From: Anaerolineae bacterium
GTDB lineage: Bacteria > Chloroflexota > Anaerolineae > J102
Direction of reading: 5' to 3'
DNA: 33,490 bases
Assembly (NCBI GenBank): GCA_027002405.1
Contig: JALWZT010000343.1
Coordinates: forward strand, 1-33,490
A program made the translations under genes and the position numbers. Below the pieces are notes generated by a model. That model made no database searches, was not told the origin of the DNA, and saw only the letters and a program-made list of their open reading frames with translations. Shown here in pieces: positions 1 through 8,067 of this stretch (its first letter is position 1; every line of letters begins with the position of its first letter).

Positions 1-7
1 TAGCATG

Positions 8-70
8 GATAGCACCTCAATGGATGAAGTTTTGGCGAACTGATTTTACCAGCCATTGGTGGTGCTATCC
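8..70. repeat. Imperfect inverted repeat next to truncated drmC
   Basis: The arms GGATAGCACCTCAATGG (8-24) and CCATTGGTGGTGCTATCC (53-70) are reverse complements apart from the CTC/CCAC stretch, with a 28-nt loop. There is no T-run, so it is not a typical intrinsic terminator. It lies about 85 bp beyond the early stop of drmC and could be the end of an insertion element or MITE that continues outside the window. On the minus strand a short frame starts at 56 and stays open to the window edge, but it is too short to identify. Confidence 0.55.
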
Positions 71-153
71 TATTTCTAATTCGCTTTACTTTGTTGCTTA
101 GCTCGGCATGTCTGGCCCTCGAATTGTTAACATAACGTTATTCCCGATAATGT

Positions 154-438
154 CTAATACAATTCAAAGAAAGGATAAATAGATTGGAGTCTCTGTAATT
201 CCTGGATGACGTTTTCCGGCTGCGTATGAAGTCGGTTTACGATCATCTGTATGCTGACCCCCCGATCCAACACCTTGTTCCATGTGCCAAAGATTCTATC
301 CGAGGTATTGCCGATTGAATATGCCGTTATCAATACTTCTCTTCGGGCCTGGTCTAACAGTTCGTTAATCGTAGATTCAATTGAACGTCTGCCCGACCCC
401 ATCCAGGCAAGACCTGAGACAATCACTTCCACAGTCAC
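154..438 (-). pseudogene. drmC: DrmC-like phospholipase D family protein, C-terminally truncated
   Basis: This is the last gene of the DISARM-type operon. It starts at a GTG that overlaps the drmB stop codon by 4 nt (GTGA), so it is translationally coupled. The 94 residues match the N-terminal part of the PLD-like DrmC fold: a helix (STINELLDQARREVLITAYSI) and then a strand-rich stretch ending in FFELY. DrmC proteins are normally well over 200 residues and carry an HxKxxxxD (HKD) phosphodiesterase motif. Here a TAG stop occurs before any HKD motif. I read all three minus-strand frames down to position 1 and found no continuation. The gene is therefore cut off, probably by an insertion or deletion near 150. 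In Bacillus DISARM the PLD component is reported to be dispensable, so the rest could still work. Assignment rests on position and weak sequence character. Confidence 0.7.
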
Positions 439-2213
439 GGCATATTCTCCAGCAACAGGTTCCTGTCAAGCCGCATATTCCGATGTTCACAAGACGTTTC
501 GGAGATCAGCGTGCAGGCGTAGCAGGCAGCGCCGTTATATTTCCCTTGACCGAAATGCTCTTCTCCACAAAGCGGATCATTGGAGCAGACATCGATATCT
601 TGCAGAGCATTCTCCAGAACGCGTTCAAATTCAGGCACCAGCGCAATCAATCCACCCAGGGTGCCATCGCCACCAGGCTGTGAAGTGAAGAGAAGAACGC
701 CGCCGGTTGCCTCTCCGCTTTGTTCATCAAAATCAATATATACCCTTTCCCGAATGGCGGCTGAGGAATAACCCGAATCGATGGAAAGCGCATTGATAAG
801 GCGGTGGGAGAGTGTGTGCCACCAGACGAATTCAGGATGAAACTGGTGGCGGTTGAAATCCTGAAGGGAAATGGCTGATACAGTGTATTCTGAGGGATGA
901 TTCCAGGCATGCAACCATCGTCCTGTTTCAGTACCATGCAATTGTAGTTTTTCTCCTGGCGGCAAATCAACAAAAATACCCTCCCCAAATAATTCCACCC
1001 CTGGATACCAGACACGGCCATCTTTTTCAAATGAGACAGGAACCAGTTCGGAATCCATGAGATTGCCAGCGGGTGCACGCCGGTAGCCCTTCTGCACCAT
1101 AACCACGCGGAGTCTGTTCACCGGCGTTATTCGCAATCGCCTGCCTGTGGCGGTGGTGATAATACGAACCTGGTTCTGGATGACCTCAAACTGAGGTGGA
1201 TATCCCGGAGCGTTTGGAGGGATGGTTCGTCCATGACTGGCTGCATTTTTCAGAGCAGTCAGTTCTTGATTTCTGAGTTTGAAAGGGTCGTCCGGTAGAT
1301 CCTGAAGCACGTCGGCAATGGCATTGGTGACCGTCTGATCACCAAAGGAATTGATCTCGTCAATCACTGATGAAGCCAGCAATCCTTCCTTAACAAGCCG
1401 CTGAAGCATGGTTATCAATTCGTCTTTTGATGATGGAAGAGTGGCAACCAATACACCGTAGATGAGTGAACGTTCAAGAATGCGATGTAAGACAGTATCG
1501 CTTTCCGGGATGGTCAGGGAGGTAACGATCTCAGCGATGCGAAGATTCGAAGCTCCGCGCTGAACAATACGGGAAGCGTGAGAGCAATTGCCAGGGCGAT
1601 AGGCGTTGTATCCAGACTCCTGTTCGGGAAACCTCCCGGAACATTGCCAGTCCCGGCTGTAGGCAAGCCCAAGATTGATAGAGGCGCCACAATTTGGACA
1701 CTCGATCCGTATATTCCGCAGTGACCCCCCACCTCCTTTCCATCGCAAATAGGACGGTTTGCAGTTTCGTTGCGTGTGTGGGATCATACCAATCCAGTCC
1801 ACATCATCCAGATGTCCGGCAGGACAGGCACGCACAAAACGCACCGCTTCCCTGTTGGCTTTGTCCCAGTTGGGTTCTTCTCCATTTTCGTTCCGACACC
1901 TGGGGCAATCTTTTCCTTTATACAAAATACCATGCCGGGTGCACAACGACCATTGAGGAAAGGGTTTCGTTTTGTAAATCCATTCTGCCTCTGGTTTACC
2001 CAGTTCCGCATTGGAAGGAATGCGTACGATTCCGGCTCCATCCAGCAATGCTTTCGAAAGACGCCGATCGGTAATCTCAAATTGCGTGGGAGATCGATGG
2101 TCGAAAAGGCCGGAATATTCCAGGGAGGGGATCATGCGAGGTCCATGAGGTCCTTCCAGAATAGCGCCCGGTCCATAGGTGGTAATGAATTGGGAACGTC
2201 TGATCTGAGTCAT
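435..2213 (-). CDS. drmB: DrmB-like DUF1998 protein, DISARM core
   Basis: DrmB is the DUF1998 partner of the DrmA helicase. In described DISARM systems DrmA and DrmB form the DNA-sensing complex that blocks incoming phage DNA. The 592-residue length is usual for the family. The N-terminus (SQFITTYGPGAI, residues about 8-19) is characteristic. Cysteine clusters follow at about residues 91-106 (CTRHGILYKGKDCPRC), 128 (CPAGH) and 170 (CPNC). The C-terminal DUF1998 region holds the WWHTLSHRLINAL segment and a final cysteine set (CSNDPLC, CYAC, C) expected to bind zinc. The ATG lies 6 nt after the drmA stop with GGAGA upstream, and the 3' end overlaps drmC. Family assignment is firm; the role in this hybrid system is inferred from the neighbours. 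Confidence 0.9.
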   Translation of the reverse strand: MTQIRRSQFITTYGPGAILEGPHGPRMIPSLEYSGLFDHRSPTQFEITDRRLSKALLDGAGIVRIPSNAELGKPEAEWIYKTKPFPQWSLCTRHGILYKGKDCPRCRNENGEEPNWDKANREAVRFVRACPAGHLDDVDWIGMIPHTQRNCKPSYLRWKGGGGSLRNIRIECPNCGASINLGLAYSRDWQCSGRFPEQESGYNAYRPGNCSHASRIVQRGASNLRIAEIVTSLTIPESDTVLHRILERSLIYGVLVATLPSSKDELITMLQRLVKEGLLASSVIDEINSFGDQTVTNAIADVLQDLPDDPFKLRNQELTALKNAASHGRTIPPNAPGYPPQFEVIQNQVRIITTATGRRLRITPVNRLRVVMVQKGYRRAPAGNLMDSELVPVSFEKDGRVWYPGVELFGEGIFVDLPPGEKLQLHGTETGRWLHAWNHPSEYTVSAISLQDFNRHQFHPEFVWWHTLSHRLINALSIDSGYSSAAIRERVYIDFDEQSGEATGGVLLFTSQPGGDGTLGGLIALVPEFERVLENALQDIDVCSNDPLCGEEHFGQGKYNGAACYACTLISETSCEHRNMRLDRNLLLENMP

Positions 2214-2219
2214 AACAGT

Positions 2220-5200
2220 TTATCTCCGGTCTTTAAATCCAGTGGTTTCTTCCACATCGCGCAGTGAATTGGGTGCGTTCTCAAAGGCCTCATCAAACCC
2301 ACTGTTGCGATGTTGGGCGTCGCCCAAGACGACGTGGCGTTGGGGTTGTTGCAGCATGGCATATTCGTAATACACAAACTCATCTGGATCGGGATGGCGT
2401 TGAGCGATATGGTGCCAGCGATCCAGCTCAGAAGCCGTTTCCTGGCTGGTCAGCCCGGGCGGAGGTCTTCGCCCGTCGGGCTGGTCAGCAGCACGATTTT
2501 CGAACAGATCCGGAAGGACATCCACCTCCTGTGAATGTCGGAGGTCCTTCATGATATATGCGTGGGCGTGGTATTTCCCGGACAAACGTTGCTGAACCCG
2601 CCACTCCTCGCTGATCGAGATGCCATGGATCTCCCGGGCCTGGCGCAAGAGAATCACGGTCAGAGGCCCGAGCCCCCGATCGCGAGCGCGAGGCGAGAAA
2701 GGAGCCACCGTCACTGGCTCCACATACCGGTAAAGGGCGCCATGATAACCGGTGAAAAATTCATAGTGGTCCAGATCGCGAGGTCGGGTTGCCCGAAAGA
2801 ACGTAACCACAAGCCCATTGGTATGTCTGCCAACGCGGCCGGTGGACTGAATGTAGGAAGCCGTGGTCTTTGGCTGGCCGTGCACTACCATCAGGCTCAG
2901 ACGGGAGACATCAACCCCTGTTCCGAACATGGAGGTAGCGAACACGGCATCCAGGGCGGAAGGAAGCGGATCGCCGACGCGTTTCAGCATGGCAGGCAGA
3001 TCCGTGGAACTGGCTCGGCTGGAAAGCTCCAGCCTGCTATATTCATCCAGTTCTCTGGTATCATTCCCTGCTCGATGTCGTAACCACTGAGGAATATCCT
3101 GGCGATAAAGGGAAAGGGCGCCAGCGAGTTCGCGGACAGCGTTGAAATAACCCACCAGAGTCCAGAAAGGATCAAGCTCTTGATCCGAAACCTGACCGCG
3201 AAGCTCCTGCGCCCGTTGCAATAAAGAAGCCCAGATGCGAACAATAGGGGTTTGCGCTCCCTTACCTGGAGCGCAGATGCCCACATACAGACGCCCCGGA
3301 CGATCGGTGTCCAGCGGATGAACGATATCGTCCGTGGCAAAGAAACGATCATCCGCGGTCAGGGCCGAAGGCGGGAACTGAAACAACCTTCGGGCGAACA
3401 ATGACTGCACCTGCGCATCCGCTTTCCGGACGGTCGCTGTCGAGGCGATGTATTTGGGGATGATTGTTTCTTCCCCGTCCCGTCGTTGACTCAGCAAATC
3501 GATGGCGGTTTCATAAAGGCCTACCATGCTGCCGAGGGGGCCTTCGATAAGATGCAGCTCATCCTGGAGAATCAGATCGGGAGGAGTGAAGGGCCTTACC
3601 TCGCGGGACAGACCGGACATTGGGGGGTGTGGCTGAAATTCTTTTTTATTACGATTGATCTCAGGAGGACAGCCCTCGCGATAGTACCCAAAACGGCTGT
3701 GATAATGGGTGACATTCCCAAAAAGCGAGGCCGCTTTCTCTTCAAAGGCCAGACGGGCGAATTTGTCCACTGTGGCGATGACCAGGGATGGCGCCCGGCG
3801 GTAAACCTGATCATCCACCGTGAAGGCGGGGATCGGAATGGCCCTTGCCCGGTGTTGAAAGTTTTCTTCCCGGAAAGGTTCCGGAATATCCTGCCAGTCT
3901 TCATCGAATGTCGCCACCAATCCTGGCTCCCGGTTTTCTTGCAGACCCAATGCCGCCTGACGTACCTGACGACGGCGTCCTCCTCTGGCATTTCTTCTCA
4001 GGGGGACGACTTCTGCCCAGACATGCTGGTTCAATTCGCAGGATGGATTGGGGCAATAAATCTCAAAATCGGCCTCTTTTTCTCTACCGTTTTGTTGTGG
4101 ATAGCTGAGGATGAAATAGCCAGGACGGGAGGCCCGGACTGCAGCCAGCCTGGCTTCGTTTCGTCCATCGATAAGCAGGGGGGCCACATCATCCTGCCAC
4201 CATGTATCCAGCCTCGCCGCAGAGATCCGCTTCTGAGCGGGAATCCGAAGGGTTATCGATAAGGTTTTGTATCCGCGGGCATGGAGAGAGATGGAGGCGT
4301 CAAGAACCTGACTGGTATCTGTTGGAGCGGGAATTACCGAAGGGATGATGGCGCTTCTTCCCCCCGAATACAGGAAGTGCAGTGTGATATCCCCCTCCCT
4401 CAATCCTTCAGATGGCACCGCCAGCACGCTGCCACACGCCGGACAGTGCGTCACCTGTGCTGGTTCGCCTTCCCCAATGATTTGATTATCGCGGGCGATA
4501 CGGACAAGTCTGTTGTCATGTCCCTGATAGCCGGAATGCAGTCCTTTGAGGATATCCAGTGCACCTGCAAAATACAGATATTTGCCACCCGAGGCAGGGG
4601 GAATGGGACCAAAGCTCTGTAGCCGATTGGGTGTGACGCCTCCACCCACCCAAAGCCCGGCGGAGAATCGAGTTTTTCCCCACAGAAATCTTTCTCTGGA
4701 TGAATATCCTTTTGGACGCCAGCCCGCGGGCTGCCCCTCCTTCAAGCCCTGCACCCGCAGATATTCGCAGGCGGTGATGACGCCCAGCGCCCGCCGAAAC
4801 TGCTGGATGGTCAGCAGGCGCAGGGTGTACCTGGAGATGACGCTGACGCCGCCCCCGGTCACATCATGCTCATCGCCACCACGAACGATGGCCCTTCGAC
4901 GCCGCAGCGCCAGGGTGAAAGCGGTAAGCCCGAGATAGGCTTCGGTCTTGCCGCCGCCGGTGGGGAACCAGAGCAAATCACAGAATTTACGATCCCCGTG
5001 ATGCGGCTGGATCAGCGCGGGCAGGTTGAGAAGGATAAAGGCAAGCTGGAAAGGACGCCATTTGAAATCGGCTCCCGTCTTACCCTGCTGTTGGTTTCGC
5101 CATTGAGCCTGCGTGTCGATGGCTTTGTTGGCAAAGCAAAATGCCAGCCGGGCCTGCCTGTCGCTGGCAAGCAAATCAATGGCCTCCTGCATCCGATTTG

Positions 5201-6353
5201 CAGCCAGATGGCATTGATCGAGGTTGGCTCGGGCGACCGATTGGAATCTGTTGTCGAGTTCAGTGATTCTGCCTTCCTGTTCCTCAATCCATTTTCGATA
5301 TCCATCTACCAGGGGTTGTAATGCCTGGCGCAACGCTTCCGGTTCCCAGAGTTCAGCCAGTTCCGCGGGACGGAGTTCGGGCTCCGAACCATACCTGTCA
5401 TTCCAGCCCATTTCAGGCGCCTGGATGGGGTAGATGGGCGTCAGTTCAGTGCGGACATCCGGGGCTGCGAAACGGCTGCGTGCAGACTCAGGAACGATTT
5501 CCGCATCAGTCCAGATGAATGGCGCTGACTGAGGTCTCTGTGCTTCATCGATGAAGGGGCGTTCGGGATCGATGTCTTTCCATATGGCTCCACACATATG
5601 CCCGCGGGCCATGGCCCGGTGTTCCCGATACAGCATGGACAGATTGCGATTTTCCCTGACTTCAGGATTATCGAAGTCCTCACCCGCCACTTCCCGCACG
5701 ATCTCTACCGGCACCAGCTTCGTTTGCGCCCCGAGATTCACCCGGATTTGTGGCTGGAAGACATAGCTTGAGGTGGGAGGACGTTTTTTGGGATCATCGA
5801 CAGGGGTGCGGTTGACCAGAAAAACCGAAACACGCCAGGCATCACCGGGTAATCGTCTGGTTCGAAGAAACAACTCAACATGAGGGTCGGGTTCAGGATG
5901 CCAGTTTCTTCGGTCGGCAGTGATGGCTATCTTGGAAGAGAGAAAATGATAAGGATGCCTGCACCATCCCTCCTCATCACGATAACGCGCCCAGGTGGCG
6001 CAGATTTCGATTTCGGGCGTCTGTCCCTCCGGCGCTTCCACCGTAAAAGAAAGCCCAATGGAATGCGCCAGAGAACGGGGGTCCAGAGCAGGAGAGAAGA
6101 TACCCGGCAGGACTGCAAATCCCTCGCTATGCTGATCCTCCTCGCTGCTGGACTCCTCAATGACCATATCCACGCTGTCCTCAATGCGATCTTCCAGCCT
6201 CAGGCCGGCCAGGGACTCCGTGGGTGGCTGGAGCACGCCTGTGATATATTCGGAGAAGGGATCATGGTCTGACGGCAGGCATTCGCATGGGCCTTCACGG
6301 GGGCCCAACACTTCTTTGACCAGGGCAACCAGCATTTCATTGCGTACGTTCAT
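2220..6353 (-). CDS. drmA: DrmA-like superfamily 2 helicase, DISARM core
   Basis: This is a large helicase of about 1377 residues. Walker A is PTGGGKTEAY (about residue 465), the DEAH-like box is QDELHLIEG (about 928), motif III is ASTATV, and motifs V/VI are FGTGVDVSRL and QSTGRVGR (about 1130-1170). Cysteine pairs near 640-650 and 760-770 look like zinc knuckles inside the helicase insert, as in other DrmA/MrfA-type enzymes. The ORF track starts at 6371, but the ATG at 6353 has a good ribosome binding site (AGAGGA, 8 nt upstream) and is preferred. It overlaps the end of the glycosylase gene. Known DrmA pairs with DrmB, loads on DNA ends and hydrolyses ATP. Here the drmA-drmB-drmC order is the same as in both DISARM classes, which is the main reason to call the locus DISARM. 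Confidence 0.92.
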   Translation of the reverse strand: MNVRNEMLVALVKEVLGPREGPCECLPSDHDPFSEYITGVLQPPTESLAGLRLEDRIEDSVDMVIEESSSEEDQHSEGFAVLPGIFSPALDPRSLAHSIGLSFTVEAPEGQTPEIEICATWARYRDEEGWCRHPYHFLSSKIAITADRRNWHPEPDPHVELFLRTRRLPGDAWRVSVFLVNRTPVDDPKKRPPTSSYVFQPQIRVNLGAQTKLVPVEIVREVAGEDFDNPEVRENRNLSMLYREHRAMARGHMCGAIWKDIDPERPFIDEAQRPQSAPFIWTDAEIVPESARSRFAAPDVRTELTPIYPIQAPEMGWNDRYGSEPELRPAELAELWEPEALRQALQPLVDGYRKWIEEQEGRITELDNRFQSVARANLDQCHLAANRMQEAIDLLASDRQARLAFCFANKAIDTQAQWRNQQQGKTGADFKWRPFQLAFILLNLPALIQPHHGDRKFCDLLWFPTGGGKTEAYLGLTAFTLALRRRRAIVRGGDEHDVTGGGVSVISRYTLRLLTIQQFRRALGVITACEYLRVQGLKEGQPAGWRPKGYSSRERFLWGKTRFSAGLWVGGGVTPNRLQSFGPIPPASGGKYLYFAGALDILKGLHSGYQGHDNRLVRIARDNQIIGEGEPAQVTHCPACGSVLAVPSEGLREGDITLHFLYSGGRSAIIPSVIPAPTDTSQVLDASISLHARGYKTLSITLRIPAQKRISAARLDTWWQDDVAPLLIDGRNEARLAAVRASRPGYFILSYPQQNGREKEADFEIYCPNPSCELNQHVWAEVVPLRRNARGGRRRQVRQAALGLQENREPGLVATFDEDWQDIPEPFREENFQHRARAIPIPAFTVDDQVYRRAPSLVIATVDKFARLAFEEKAASLFGNVTHYHSRFGYYREGCPPEINRNKKEFQPHPPMSGLSREVRPFTPPDLILQDELHLIEGPLGSMVGLYETAIDLLSQRRDGEETIIPKYIASTATVRKADAQVQSLFARRLFQFPPSALTADDRFFATDDIVHPLDTDRPGRLYVGICAPGKGAQTPIVRIWASLLQRAQELRGQVSDQELDPFWTLVGYFNAVRELAGALSLYRQDIPQWLRHRAGNDTRELDEYSRLELSSRASSTDLPAMLKRVGDPLPSALDAVFATSMFGTGVDVSRLSLMVVHGQPKTTASYIQSTGRVGRHTNGLVVTFFRATRPRDLDHYEFFTGYHGALYRYVEPVTVAPFSPRARDRGLGPLTVILLRQAREIHGISISEEWRVQQRLSGKYHAHAYIMKDLRHSQEVDVLPDLFENRAADQPDGRRPPPGLTSQETASELDRWHHIAQRHPDPDEFVYYEYAMLQQPQRHVVLGDAQHRNSGFDEAFENAPNSLRDVEETTGFKDRR

Positions 6354-7035
6354 GCGACAATTCCTCTTCATGTTTGGAGAAGTGGCACCATGACAACAAC
6401 GGACAGGTGTTGCAATGGGGCGGTTTGCGTTTCAGGCAGACCAGATGGGCCAGGTCCAGAAGAGCATAGTTGAAAGCCCGGGGTTCTTCGTGATCGAGCA
6501 GAGCGGCCAGGGCCTTCTGGAACCGTTTGCTGCGTCGCGAGGAATCTTTGACCTCCCAGCCAAGCAGCCTGCCTGTGACCCGAACCGTGTTGGTGTCCAT
6601 AAGGACTTCCGGCTTATTCCAGGCAAAACAGCGAACAGCCCCGGCGATGTACTCACTGACACCGGGCAAAGTCAGCAGGTCTTTTTTATTGTGAGGGATC
6701 TGTCCGCCAAAATCCTGTTCAATGCGTTGAGCCATTTCATAGAGGAGATCCACGCGCCAGCGCAGCCCCAGAGAATAAAGCGCCTCATGCAGGCTTTCTT
6801 TATCCGCCTGCGCCAGTGTATGGATGTTGGGATACCTGGCGATGAACGACTCATACACCGGTTTCATCTGCTTCACCTGTGTGCGATGAAGCAAGATTTC
6901 TGCTACCAGAATGCGATAGGGATCAGTGGTAAGTCGCCAGGGAAATGGTCGAAAATGTTTTTTCCCCCAGGAGATCAGATTCTGACGAACCTGCTGGATT
7001 TCGGATGATGACAGAGGGATGACCAGGGATTTCAT
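6337..7035 (-). CDS. HhH-GPD DNA glycosylase, probable T/G mismatch (Mig-like) repair enzyme
   Basis: This 232-residue protein belongs to the Nth/MutY superfamily. The motif FPWR...DPYRILVAEILL is near residues 31-49, the helix-hairpin-helix is LPGVSEYIAGAV (123-134), the catalytic aspartate is D147 in MDTNTVRV, and a C-terminal Fe-S loop has Cys 200, 208, 211 and 217. The residue at the position of the lysine of endonuclease III (serine in MutY) is Tyr129, exactly 18 residues before the aspartate. Tyrosine at this position is the signature of Mig.Mth, the thymine glycosylase that accompanies a C5 methyltransferase in Methanothermobacter. The first Cys spacing is 7 rather than the usual 6. 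The ATG at 7035 overlaps the methyltransferase stop (ATGA), so I reject the upstream start at 7110. Inferred role: repair of 5-methylcytosine that has deaminated to thymine. Confidence 0.85.
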   Translation of the reverse strand: MKSLVIPLSSSEIQQVRQNLISWGKKHFRPFPWRLTTDPYRILVAEILLHRTQVKQMKPVYESFIARYPNIHTLAQADKESLHEALYSLGLRWRVDLLYEMAQRIEQDFGGQIPHNKKDLLTLPGVSEYIAGAVRCFAWNKPEVLMDTNTVRVTGRLLGWEVKDSSRRSKRFQKALAALLDHEEPRAFNYALLDLAHLVCLKRKPPHCNTCPLLSWCHFSKHEEELSHERTQ

Positions 7036-8048
7036 CTGGTTCTCTTCCCGGATTCCTGTTCTCCTGCTGATGTAAGCGCCCGAATGATGGCCGTCATCAC
7101 AGGCGGGCACACTGCATTGCCCAGCAGGTGAATTTTCTGTCTCCGATTGCCATGTTCAAGCCTGAATTCAGGCGGAAACCCCATGGCGGTCTGGAGTTCA
7201 GGCGGTTGCAACATGCGCATCATGTGGCCGCCATTGCCATCTGGCTTCACCAGAGCAAACCTGTCCAGAGTGGTGATGGTGCGCAAAGGAGCTTCCAATC
7301 GCTGCCATCCGCCCGAGCCGTCTGAGCCATAATATACCAGCAGAAAGGGCGACTCCTTACCCAGGACCTGGAAAGCTCGCTCCGCCCTTGCCAGCGTCGA
7401 TTTCGCCCGTTTCGGTGTGACCAGAGGCGAGTATCGATAGTGACCGTTCAGATCGACAGCCTGCAACGCGGGGGGTGGTGAAGCGCACAGGGGGTGTATT
7501 TCAGGGGGTTCCTGCTCCCGATCGCAGACTATGTACAGGCGCCTGCGCTTTTGCGGCACATTAAAATCACTGGCTGTCAGAAATTGTTCCCGGCAATGGT
7601 AGCGCAGCGAGATGGAAGCCCGTCGTCGGGGGTGAGTCCCTCGCAGAATCTGCAGAAAGTCCTGATAATAGTCCCACTTCGTCATGGCGACGACATTCTC
7701 GATGACGAGCCATCGAGGCTGAAACACCTCGGCAAACCGCCAGACATTCCAGGACAACCGCAGACTGGCTTTTTCTCTCGCTCGCGCACCGCGAGCCACG
7801 CTGTGACTGGTGCATTCCGGAGACGCCAGAATCAGGTCGATATCACCGATTTCATCTTTAATTTCGCGGATGCGCTGGCGCGAGAGAGAGGCCAGGTCGA
7901 CGGGAAAGAACTTCGCTTCGGGGAAGTTATCCCGATACACCTGGCCAGCCAGCTCCCATTTGTCGAAGCCAGCCACGATCTCGACGCCGGCCGCGCGCGC
8001 CCCCCAGGAGTTGCCGCCGATGCCGGAAAAAAGATCAATGGCTTTCAT
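7032..8048 (-). CDS. drmMII: C5-cytosine DNA methyltransferase, DrmMII-like
   Basis: This 338-residue protein has the full order of C5 methyltransferase motifs: I DLFSGIGG (residues 5-12), IV SPECTSHS with catalytic Cys79, VI IENVV (116-120), VIII QKRRRLYIV (166-174), a short target-recognition region, IX RTITT (about 258) and X GNAVCPPV (about 316). The PEC form of motif IV, rather than PPC, fits DISARM DrmMII proteins as I remember them. It would modify host DNA so that the DrmAB machinery spares it. It lies 19 nt after the 675-residue membrane protein gene and overlaps the glycosylase gene by 4 nt, so both are probably made together. The ribosome binding site is weak. The target sequence cannot be predicted from here. 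Confidence 0.9.
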   Translation of the reverse strand: MKAIDLFSGIGGNSWGARAAGVEIVAGFDKWELAGQVYRDNFPEAKFFPVDLASLSRQRIREIKDEIGDIDLILASPECTSHSVARGARAREKASLRLSWNVWRFAEVFQPRWLVIENVVAMTKWDYYQDFLQILRGTHPRRRASISLRYHCREQFLTASDFNVPQKRRRLYIVCDREQEPPEIHPLCASPPPALQAVDLNGHYRYSPLVTPKRAKSTLARAERAFQVLGKESPFLLVYYGSDGSGGWQRLEAPLRTITTLDRFALVKPDGNGGHMMRMLQPPELQTAMGFPPEFRLEHGNRRQKIHLLGNAVCPPVMTAIIRALTSAGEQESGKRTR

Positions 8049-8067
8049 GATGAAGGCTTAAATCTGT

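Noticed and set aside
3486-4262. Plus-strand ORF of 258 aa inside drmA
   Set aside because: It lies wholly antisense to DrmA helicase motifs and has no recognisable domain.
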